Below, one piece after another: positions 57,735 to 64,000 of a stretch of DNA of 64,000 bases. The stretch covers positions 52,198-116,197 of the forward strand of contig JAJZVW010000008.1 in assembly GCA_021847015.1 (NCBI GenBank), read 5' to 3'. The DNA is from Pseudomonadota bacterium. GTDB taxonomy: Bacteria > Pseudomonadota > Alphaproteobacteria > Rhodospirillales > Magnetospirillaceae. The notes under the pieces were generated by a model, which saw nothing but the letters and a program-made list of their open reading frames with translations, made no database searches and was not told where the DNA came from. Both the position numbers and the translations under genes were made by a program. Each line of letters opens with the position of its first letter. Positions within the stretch are counted from its first letter, which is position 1.

Positions 57735-58055
57735 TCACAAGAGCGCGTGCACCGTGGCCATGCGCATATCGGCTTGGGATTCCTTGCCGTCCCGGCAATC
57801 GCGCGCAGCGGCGGCCACCTGATCGCGCATGAAGGTCACCTGCCCGCCGGTAAGCATGATTCCGTCCGGGCCACGAAAGACGCCTCCGCCAGGCTTCTGC
57901 GGCGCCGGCAGATTCGTTATGGCGCGGTCGAGCCGATCCAGGCGCGCCCTGCAATTGCCGTCGCACTCCGTGGATGTCGCGGCAAAGGCCGCAGGGGTGA
58001 CGAACGTCACGGCGAACAGGGCGAGGGCCAAACCGGTCATCTTCGGTGATGCCAT
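57735..58055 (-). CDS. Small secreted protein, unknown
   Basis: A 106-residue exported protein: signal peptide (KMTGLALALFAVTFVTPAAFAA), then a short Cys-containing helix (TECDGNCRARLDRLDRAITN), a Pro/Gly linker and QVTFMRDQVAAAARDCRDG. An excellent AAGGAGG precedes ATG 58055, although the frame is open to 58118. Not recognised. Confidence 0.7.
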   Translation of the reverse strand: MASPKMTGLALALFAVTFVTPAAFAATSTECDGNCRARLDRLDRAITNLPAPQKPGGGVFRGPDGIMLTGGQVTFMRDQVAAAARDCRDGKESQADMRMATVHALL

Positions 58056-58165
58056 CGTTTCCTCCTTTTTCATGAGGGCGGAAAGGACGCGTGCGCCCGT
58101 GGTTTCGAACCTCATCACGAGATGGTTAGACGGGCTCGAATGTCAGTACGGCTTGGTCGTCAGGA

Positions 58166-58723
58166 TTATCGCCATCGGACGGCGCCTCCTTTCCGATCCT
58201 TCCCAATGAGTGCGGTCGGGGAGCTTTCGGAAAGGGACGGCGGGACAGGGCGTGCCAGCGTCACGGTTGCCGCCCGGTAGCCCAGGAGAATGGCGGTGAC
58301 GGCACCGTAGAGCAGCGGCCGGCTATGGTCGGCCTTGATCATCATCCAGAAGTGCAGCACCGCCAGCGGCGCGATCAAATAGACGGTCCGGTGCAGGGCG
58401 CGCCAGCGCCGCCCGCCAAGGCGGCGGACCATGGCGCCGGTCGATGTCGCGGCCAGCGGCACAAGCGGGGCCAGCGCCAGCATTCCGACCGTTATGTAGC
58501 GGCGCTTCAGAACGTCCTTCCACAGCGCCCGCCAGTCGAAGAACTGGTCGAGGCCGACATAGGACGAGACGTGCAGGCAAGCGTAGAAAAACGCGAAAGA
58601 CCGCAAAAAATCTCGGCTTCGGGCGGGAGGTCGGCGCAAGTCGGGAAAAAACGGAAGACGCAATGCTTGAATGGGCTTCCGCAAGGGCGATAGCTTGGCC
58701 TCGCGGCGCCTGGTCCGCCGCAC
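58166..58723 (-). pseudogene. msrQ: 5'-truncated msrQ (haem-binding membrane subunit of methionine sulfoxide reductase)
   Basis: From about 58609 down, the frame reads like MsrQ/YedZ: FAFFYACLHVSSYVGLDQFF, YITVGMLALAPLVPLAATST, RWRALHRTVYLIAPLAVLHF, with the three histidines (CLH, ALHR, VLHF) that ligate haem. The normal first 80 residues, with two membrane helices, are missing; upstream the frame reads basic low-hydrophobicity sequence and soon runs into the divergent HD-GYP gene. A GTG at 58723 could still start a 185-residue product. The partner msrP is not in the window. Most likely a remnant. Confidence 0.7.
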
Positions 58724-58750
58724 GATGGAACTGCCCGGAATGGCACACCG

Positions 58751-60667
58751 ATGACGGCCATGCCCGTTCACGCATACCCGAAGCACCCCGGGCTCATATC
58801 CGTGCGGGGCTGGCTGGCGGGGCCGCTGGCGATCCTCTGCGTGTTCCTGGCCGGTGTTACCGCCTTCATCCTTTATGAGCTGAACCTGCGCAAGCACGAC
58901 TATCAGATCCTGAATCTGGCGGGCCAGATGCGGGTGCTTGCCTCGACGCTCCATCAGCAGGCTGAACAATTCCTGGGGGCCGATGTCCTGCGGACAGGCA
59001 CGATCGACGAGAGCTTCATGGAGTTCGAGCGGCAGACCGCCGATACCGCAGTCTTGTATCAGCGCATCATCCAGGCGTTGGCTGACCGCGAACTGCCAGC
59101 CGACCTGATCGGTCGCGACGCGCCTTTGCGCTGTAACTGGGATCGGCGCTCACGGAATCAATTGGACGTATCGGTGGCCTTCTGGCGGCGCTACCAGTTG
59201 GGTCTGGAGGCGGCAAAAGGGACCGATCCGGCGCACCCGCACACGCTGGCGATGGCGGGCTACATGGTCGCCAACGGCCCGGCGCTGGTCGCGTCCACCG
59301 AAGAGTTGGCACGCGCGTTCCAGTCGATGATGGAGGGCAAGCTCCGGCTCATCCGCGCGTTGATCGTCGGCATGTTGGCCGGTGCGGTCGGCGTGACCGC
59401 CATCATTCTGGTCCTGATGCGGCAAAGTGTTCTTCGCCCCCTGGAACGCACGGTCGCGGGCTTCGCCCGCGTGGCGGCGGGCGATCTGGGATTCCAGGTC
59501 GAGGAGGCGGGGACCCTGGAGTTCAGCCGGATGACCCGTGCCTTCAACGATCTCTCCGTGCGTCTGCACGGCATGTTCGAACTGATCGACCATATCGGGC
59601 GCGGCTCCACTCTCGCGGAAACCATGGCGTTCGTCGTCGACGAATTCCGGCGCTTCGTGCCGGTCGACGGGTTGGCGCTGCTGGTGGGAACGCCCGAGGG
59701 CAAGCGTTACGTGGTCGAGAGCGTCAACGGTGCGGCGGTGGCGGATTGGCCGGAAATAGCGGATCCGATCCTGGCCGAAGTGGTGTCGGAGCAACGATCC
59801 CACGTCGTCGAGGTCGATGGAGCCGGCCCCGGCGCCCTCGTCGATGCGCTTCGCCAGCGCGGGTTGACGAGCGCCCTGCTGCTTCCCTTGGCCAGCGTCC
59901 GCGAGGGCGGTGCCATTCTGGCCGTCATGTCCCGGAAATCCGGTGCCTATTCGGCCGAACACCGGCAGTTCCTGGGAATCGTCGGCGCCCAGGTGGATAC
60001 GGTGCTGTCCCGCACCCTGGTCATGGACGGTCTGGTGGTCGCGGCCGTTCAGGGGCTGGCCAAACTGGCCGAAAGCCGCGATCCCGAAACCGGCGACCAT
60101 CTCGTCCGGATGAGCCTCTACTCCATGGTCATCGCCGAGGAATTGAGCCTCCGCGAGCCCTATCGGAGCATCATCGACCGGGACTATGTGCGGTCCCTTC
60201 ACCGTTTCGCCCCCATGCACGATATCGGCAAGGTGGGCATTCCCGACCGCGTCCTGTTGAAGCCCGGGCGCTTGGATGACGACGAGCGCCGCGAGATGAA
60301 CCTGCATCCGCGGATCGGGGCCGAGGTGCTGAAGCTCTGCGAGCAGCGGATGAACGAATTGGGCCGCAGCGTCTTCCGGATCGGCATCGAAATCGCAGAA
60401 AGCCATCACGAGAAGTGGGATGGAAGCGGCTATCCCTATGGTCGAGCCGGCGCCGCCATTCCCCTGTCCGCCAGGATCGTCGCCGTCGCCGACGTGTTCG
60501 ACGCCCTGACGTCGAAGCGCCCCTACAAAGATGCCTGGAGCTTGGACGACGCCCTCGGTGCCATCCGCAAGGACGCGGGCAGCCATTTCGATCCCGACGT
60601 CGTCGATGCGTTCTTCCGGGCGATACCGAGGGTGATCGACGTCTACGACCGCTTCAAGCACGTGTGA
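58751..60667 (+). CDS. PilJ-type sensor / HAMP / GAF / HD-GYP cyclic-di-GMP phosphodiesterase
   Basis: A 638-residue membrane protein. One N-terminal helix, a periplasmic PilJ-like helical sensor (QILNLAGQMRVLASTLHQQA), a second helix (ALIVGMLAGAVGVTAIILVL), a HAMP linker (RPLERTVAGFARVAAGDLG), a GAF-like domain (about 280-410) and a C-terminal HD-GYP domain with ETGDHLVRMS, MHDIGKVGIPD (His490-Asp491), HPRIGAEVLK, SHHEKWDGSGYPYG (GYP 560-562). The metal and GYP residues are all present, so it should hydrolyse c-di-GMP. The cue is unknown. Confidence 0.93.
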   Translation: MTAMPVHAYPKHPGLISVRGWLAGPLAILCVFLAGVTAFILYELNLRKHDYQILNLAGQMRVLASTLHQQAEQFLGADVLRTGTIDESFMEFERQTADTAVLYQRIIQALADRELPADLIGRDAPLRCNWDRRSRNQLDVSVAFWRRYQLGLEAAKGTDPAHPHTLAMAGYMVANGPALVASTEELARAFQSMMEGKLRLIRALIVGMLAGAVGVTAIILVLMRQSVLRPLERTVAGFARVAAGDLGFQVEEAGTLEFSRMTRAFNDLSVRLHGMFELIDHIGRGSTLAETMAFVVDEFRRFVPVDGLALLVGTPEGKRYVVESVNGAAVADWPEIADPILAEVVSEQRSHVVEVDGAGPGALVDALRQRGLTSALLLPLASVREGGAILAVMSRKSGAYSAEHRQFLGIVGAQVDTVLSRTLVMDGLVVAAVQGLAKLAESRDPETGDHLVRMSLYSMVIAEELSLREPYRSIIDRDYVRSLHRFAPMHDIGKVGIPDRVLLKPGRLDDDERREMNLHPRIGAEVLKLCEQRMNELGRSVFRIGIEIAESHHEKWDGSGYPYGRAGAAIPLSARIVAVADVFDALTSKRPYKDAWSLDDALGAIRKDAGSHFDPDVVDAFFRAIPRVIDVYDRFKHV

Positions 60668-60687
60668 CGTCCGCCCGGCCGTTGGCG

Positions 60688-60996
60688 TCAGACGGCACCC
60701 ATGCCGTGGCCCCAGTCATAGCGGCGGCCAAGATCGACGAAGCATTTCATCGCCGGCGAGAACCGCCGTCCGGCTACCGTGACCAGCGGCAAAACGGACA
60801 CGGGGATGAAGGTCGCGGGCGCCACATCGCCGAGGCCGGGACGGGGCCAGCGCACCAGAGCTTCCACTCCGGTGATGCGCTGGCGGAACAGGTCGAATTT
60901 CGGCTGGTGATGGAGGACCAGCCTTTTCTCGGCCAGCGCCCGTTCCAGGGTCGTCGGCCAGCTAGGCGTTGCCGCCCGAGATGTCGTTGCCATCAA
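60688..60996 (-). pseudogene. Fragment of an EAL domain (c-di-GMP phosphodiesterase)
   Basis: About 35 residues match the start of an EAL domain: LERALAEKRLVLHHQPKFDL, then ITGVEALVRWPRPGLGDVAP, including the ExL core as EAL. The sequence then leaves the family (SVLPLVTVAGRRFSPAMKCF...), and nothing upstream resembles GGDEF. The later catalytic motifs are absent, so it is a remnant, left beside an intact HD-GYP gene. Confidence 0.75.
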
Positions 60997-61002
60997 GCAC
61001 GA

Positions 61003-61425
61003 TCAGCTCGCCCGGTCGTAAAGATCGTAGAGTTCCCTGTCCTCGCGCGCGATCCGCCGCAACAGCGACGACAGCATCTCGCGCGTTTCCTTCACGAACC
61101 CCGCGGGGTCGCAGGAAATGGCGTTGGGGCCGGGCCAGCGTCGGCGGTACTCGTCGAAGCGGGCGCTCAAATCCCCCATCTCGCGTTGGAACCGCTCGGC
61201 AGCCTGGCGCAGGTGGAGGTCCTGGTGGGCGATCATGCGAGGGTAGAGCGTGGCGTCCTCGATGGCCAGGTGGACGCCGAACTTCCCGAACAATTCCCGC
61301 ACCACCGTCGCCGCCGGCCCGGCATCGGCCCTGATGGCTGCGGTGTCCAGCAGCCCTTCGATGCGTGCCGCCAGTCCGCGGACATCGGAATGATGGGTGC
61401 GGAAGCTTTCCGTCTTGCTTGCCAT
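61003..61425 (-). CDS. Hemerythrin-like domain protein
   Basis: A 140-residue four-helix protein with hemerythrin-type spaced His/Glu ligands: TESFRTHHSDVRGLAARIEG, FGVHLAIEDATLYPRM, then FQREMGDLSARFDEYR. Such proteins bind a di-iron centre and sense or detoxify oxygen or nitric oxide. AAGGAG precedes ATG 61425. It is divergent from a Crp/Fnr regulator across 90 bp that contain an FNR-like palindrome, which suggests joint control. Confidence 0.85.
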   Translation of the reverse strand: MASKTESFRTHHSDVRGLAARIEGLLDTAAIRADAGPAATVVRELFGKFGVHLAIEDATLYPRMIAHQDLHLRQAAERFQREMGDLSARFDEYRRRWPGPNAISCDPAGFVKETREMLSSLLRRIAREDRELYDLYDRAS

Positions 61426-61483
61426 GGGCAACTCCTTTCGAGGTAAGCTGGAGGCCACAATGGAGGATGGCGCTCCTCCCGTC

Positions 61484-61499
61484 TTTGCGCCAACGCAAA
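61484..61499. promoter_or_regulatory. FNR/CRP-like operator palindrome
   Basis: TTTGCGCCAACGCAAA, a perfect dyad (6 bp, 4-bp spacer, 6 bp) with the spacing of Crp/Fnr-family sites. It sits 17 bp before the TTG start of the regulator gene and about 60 bp before the divergent hemerythrin gene. Confidence 0.6.
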
Positions 61500-61515
61500 T
61501 AACAGAGTATTTCAC

Positions 61516-62211
61516 TTGGATAATCGGGGCGGTTTCGATCTCAGGCGGGTCTTGCTGTTTCGCGGCCTCAATGGCTGCGACCTGACGGCCCTGTTGGCTA
61601 AGGCGCGGCAGGAAGCCGCAGTGCGAGGGTCAACATTCTTTAACGAATGCGACGACGCACTGCATTGCCGCCTGCTGGTCGCCGGCCGGATCAAGCTGGT
61701 CCAGACCAGCACCGACGGAAACCAGGTGGTGACCCGCTTCGTGGCCCCTGGGGAAATGTTCGGCTGGGCCCAGGTGCTGGGCGCTTCGGTCTATCCCGGC
61801 TCGGCCGAAGCCATGGTGGACAGCGTGGCGCTGACCTGGGACGCGGCGTCGATGCGGAGCGCGCTTGCGGCTCATCCCGTTCTTGCCCTGAATGCCCTGG
61901 AATTGCTGGGCGCCCGCTTGCGCGAGGCGCAGGACAGGCTGCGCGAGGTGGCGACCGAACGGGTGGAGCGGCGCGTGGCGCGCGCATTGCTGCGCCTCGC
62001 GCGGCAATCCGCCCGCCCGACCGGCGAAGGCGTCGAGATCGGATTCCCCGTCACCCGCCAGGATCTTGCCGAAACAACCGGCGCCACCCTGCACACCGTG
62101 AGCCGCATCCTGGCGGCGTGGGAGCACTCGGGCATATTGGCCGGCAGCCGCCAGCGCATCGTCCTGCTGCACCCCGGCCGCCTGGAAACGCTGGCCGAGG
62201 ACGGCGGGTGA
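61516..62211 (+). CDS. Crp/Fnr family transcriptional regulator (NnrR/Dnr-like)
   Basis: A 231-residue regulator: an N-terminal cyclic-nucleotide-binding-type beta-barrel (VAGRIKLVQTSTDGNQVVTR, FVAPGEMFGWAQVL), a dimer helix and a C-terminal winged helix with the recognition sequence TRQDLAETTGATLHTVSRIL. The TLxTVSR form is frequent in nitric-oxide responsive Dnr/NnrR proteins; no Fe-S cysteine cluster like that of FNR is present. The start is TTG 61516; no ATG or GTG is suitably placed. The neighbouring hemerythrin fits an NO or oxygen response. Confidence 0.88.
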   Translation: MDNRGGFDLRRVLLFRGLNGCDLTALLAKARQEAAVRGSTFFNECDDALHCRLLVAGRIKLVQTSTDGNQVVTRFVAPGEMFGWAQVLGASVYPGSAEAMVDSVALTWDAASMRSALAAHPVLALNALELLGARLREAQDRLREVATERVERRVARALLRLARQSARPTGEGVEIGFPVTRQDLAETTGATLHTVSRILAAWEHSGILAGSRQRIVLLHPGRLETLAEDGG

Positions 62212-62678
62212 GAGGCCGCGCCCGGCCCGTCTTCGAGCATGTCTGCCGCTTCCTGGCCGACGGTTCCAATTGACGGATCCAGCAAGCGACCCACCGCGGC
62301 GCTGCGGCGCACATGGGGCGATACGTCCATGGCCCTTATTTTCTCAGGGGCATGGAATCACGGCATTAGGCTGGAGGGATTCCCGCCTTACGCCGCTACG
62401 ACGGCGGATGCCGCCGCCCAATCCATGGCGAAAGGGGGGGCAACGCGAAGCGGCAGGAGAAGGTCTGATCCCAGCGCCCTTTGGCTGGAGATGGCGGAGG
62501 GGGCGTCCGCTTCCGCCCAACTCGCCGTCCTTCGCCGTCATTCGCGGACGATGCTGGCGGCTAACCGTTTCTGCCACATTGGCTTTGCATCCGTTCGCAT
62601 GCCGTCGCTATAATTCACGGGAAAAGGATGGGACGGCGGGTGGAGCGCTGTTCGCGTCCCGTTCGCGAAGGGGGTGCC
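62212..62678. other. Gene-free stretch before the integrase
   Basis: About 370 bp without a convincing gene, tRNA or attachment-site repeat; open frames here (for example plus 62239-62613) have no protein-like conservation or ribosome site. A promoter for the integrase lies at 62585-62614. Confidence 0.6.
62585..62614 (+). promoter_or_regulatory. Sigma-70-type promoter for the integrase gene
   Basis: TTGCAT (62585-62590) and TATAAT (62609-62614) separated by 18 bp, 65 bp before the integrase ATG. The -10 is an exact consensus match, unusual in this GC-rich window. Confidence 0.6.
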
Positions 62679-63896
62679 ATGGCTCGCCAGGAAAAGCGGT
62701 TGTCAGCTGTCGAGGTCGCCAAGAAGACCGCGCCGGGCATGTACCCGGATGGGCTTGGCCTCTATCTGCGCATAGGCCCGAAGGGCGCCAAATCCTGGGT
62801 GTATCGCTACCGCGTCGATGGGAAGCGCAGGGATATGGGGCTGGGGCCCGTCCATACCGTGTCGCTGGCCGACGCCCGCGCCAGAGCAGCCGAGTGCCGG
62901 AAGCATCGGATTGACGGCGCCGACCCCAAGATGGAGCGCGACAAGGTGAAGCTGGCTGCCAAGATCGAGGCGGCAAGGGCGATGACCTTCCGCCAGTGCG
63001 CTGAAGCCTATGTGGACGCGCACAAGGCCGGCTGGCGCAACACCAAGCACGCCGCACAGTGGACGAGCACGCTGGACACCTACGCCTATCCCGTTTTCGG
63101 CGGCCTACCGGTGGCTGCGGTGGATACCGGGCTGGTGATGAAGGTGCTCGAGCCGATCTGGGCCAAGAAGACGGAGACCGCTTCCCGGCTGCGGGGCCGC
63201 ATCGAGGCGGTATTGGATTGGGCGACGGCCCGCGTCTACCGCACGGGGGAAAACCCCGCTCGCTGGCGTGGGCACCTCGACAAGCTCCTGCCGGCACGTT
63301 CCAAGGTCCAGCGCGTCGAGCATCATCCCGCCCTTCCCTACGATCAAATGGGTGCATTCATGGTGCTGCTGCGCGCCCAGGATGGCACGAGCGCGCGCGC
63401 CCTTGAGTTTGCCATTCTGACCGCGGCCAGGACTGGCGAAGTGATCGGCGCCCGTTGGTCGGAGATCGACCTGGCAAAGAAGGTGTGGACCGTTCCGGCC
63501 GAGCGAATGAAAGCCGGCCGGGAACACCGGGTTCCGCTATCCGAGGCTGCTGTGGCCGTCCTGGAGACCATGCAGACGATCAAGGAGGGCGATTACGTCT
63601 TCCCCGGTGGGCGAGCGCTCAAGCCGCTGTCCAACATGGCGATGCTCAAGCTGCTGGGACGCATGGAGCGCGATGATCTTACGGCCCACGGATTCCGTTC
63701 GACGTTCCGCGATTGGTGCGCTGAACGGACCGCTTACCCTGCCGAAGTGGCGGAGATGGCCCTGGCCCACGTCGTCAGCGACAAGGTGGAAGCCGCGTAC
63801 AGGCGGGGTGATCTGTTCGAAAAGCGCGCCCGGTTGATGGCGGATTGGGCCGAGTTCTGCGCCATCGTGCCGGCTGAGAGGCTGACCGAAAATTAA
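62679..63896 (+). CDS. Tyrosine recombinase, P4-type integrase
   Basis: A 405-residue site-specific recombinase. The N-terminal DUF4102 domain (YPDGLGLYLRIGPKGAKSWV), a core-binding SAM-like domain, and the catalytic domain with Arg in LTAARTGEVIGARW, His-x-x-Arg in TAHGFRSTFRDWC, LAH in MALAHVVSDKVE, and Tyr in AAYRRGD are complete. It would insert or excise an integrative element, usually at a tRNA gene, but none is visible here. ATG 62679 follows GGGGGT. The gene is the left boundary of a mobile segment extending right. Confidence 0.95.
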   Translation: MARQEKRLSAVEVAKKTAPGMYPDGLGLYLRIGPKGAKSWVYRYRVDGKRRDMGLGPVHTVSLADARARAAECRKHRIDGADPKMERDKVKLAAKIEAARAMTFRQCAEAYVDAHKAGWRNTKHAAQWTSTLDTYAYPVFGGLPVAAVDTGLVMKVLEPIWAKKTETASRLRGRIEAVLDWATARVYRTGENPARWRGHLDKLLPARSKVQRVEHHPALPYDQMGAFMVLLRAQDGTSARALEFAILTAARTGEVIGARWSEIDLAKKVWTVPAERMKAGREHRVPLSEAAVAVLETMQTIKEGDYVFPGGRALKPLSNMAMLKLLGRMERDDLTAHGFRSTFRDWCAERTAYPAEVAEMALAHVVSDKVEAAYRRGDLFEKRARLMADWAEFCAIVPAERLTEN

Positions 63897-63897
63897 A

Positions 63898-64000
63898 TTG
63901 AGTGATTTCAGTCACTTGTGGTTCTGTCTGGTTGCGAAATCAAGACGAGGCCGCAAGATGGTGTGGACTGAAATCACCCGGCCGAAGTATCGGCGGGATG
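63898..64000 (+). mobile_element. Left end of an IS5-family insertion sequence (partial)
   Basis: Immediately after the integrase stop begins a different sequence with an 11-bp inverted repeat pair GTGATTTCAGT (63902-63912) / ACTGAAATCAC (63967-63977), followed by a transposase start. The right end lies outside the window, so the exact boundary and target duplication cannot be read. Confidence 0.65.
63958..64000 (+). CDS. IS5-family transposase (partial, first 14 codons)
   Basis: The frame reads MVWTEITRPKYRRD and runs off the right edge. MVWTEITRxxYRR is the typical start of IS5-family (IS427-like) transposases in alphaproteobacteria. Only the N-terminus is seen, so whether the gene is intact cannot be judged. 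Confidence 0.75.
   Translation, partial: MVWTEITRPKYRRD

Noticed and set aside
62212..62678. tRNA or attachment site for the integrase
   Set aside because: No cloverleaf or tRNA 3' end could be recognised, and the other island end is outside the window.

Overview
The window is high-GC, densely coded DNA from an alphaproteobacterium, most likely in the Rhodospirillales (Magnetospirillum-like). This rests on gene content and order: psd-pssA, a miaA / ilvB-ilvH-ilvC / leuA / mreBCD-mrdA-rodA stretch, a dimeric NADP-isocitrate dehydrogenase, an R. etli-type asparaginase and IalB-like and NodT-type envelope proteins. The taxon is an inference. No rRNA, tRNA or CRISPR array was seen.

Layout. 1-9 kb (minus strand): an MdtABC-type RND drug-efflux operon (right to left mdtA, mdtB, mdtC), a two-gene arginine-catabolic unit (ArgZ-like arginine hydrolase plus ornithine aminotransferase) and a NodT-type outer-membrane efflux lipoprotein. 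9-22.5 kb: mostly single housekeeping or accessory genes (methyltransferase, TusE/DsrC-like protein, NUDIX hydrolase, Sel1-repeat protein, PhhB, small metalloprotease, ArgG, RlmN, IalB-like protein, asparaginase, acetoacetyl-CoA synthetase, DinB-like protein). 22.5-26.4 kb: icd and a LOG-family gene separated by a mosaic of structured repeats, then a LysM/Ig-like protein next to a MITE. 27-31 kb: phosphatidylethanolamine synthesis (psd-pssA), an OmpA-like porin, an orphan arsenite methyltransferase. 31-40.5 kb: an exopolysaccharide locus (priming sugar transferase, Wzz-like protein, ExeA-like ATPase with LysM-like tail, a degenerate tyrosine-kinase-like protein, an AsnB-like protein with both active sites damaged, two glycosyltransferases). 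40.6-47.6 kb: cell-wall and cell-shape genes (murI, rodA, mrdA, mreD, mreC, mreB). 47.7-54.7 kb: leucine/valine/isoleucine synthesis (leuA, ilvC, ilvH, ilvB) around a di-haem peroxidase. 55-64 kb: miaA, a GH1 beta-glucosidase, a PilJ-HAMP-GAF-HD-GYP c-di-GMP phosphodiesterase flanked by two gene remnants (msrQ, EAL), a hemerythrin / Crp-Fnr divergent pair, and a P4-type integrase followed directly by the start of an IS5-family insertion sequence at the right edge.

The most notable non-coding signals are: (i) two tandem copies of a roughly 127-bp unit made of two hairpins joined by a conserved 16-base linker, with compensatory changes in the first hairpin, lying just upstream of icd; (ii) a 174-bp MITE that split those two copies and is flanked by a CTAG duplication; (iii) two identical 144-bp MITE copies 30.7 kb apart in opposite orientation, each with a perfect 9-bp target duplication; (iv) another inverted-repeat element at 10.5 kb, also bordered by CTAG. 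All functional assignments are from reading motifs; no search was run.
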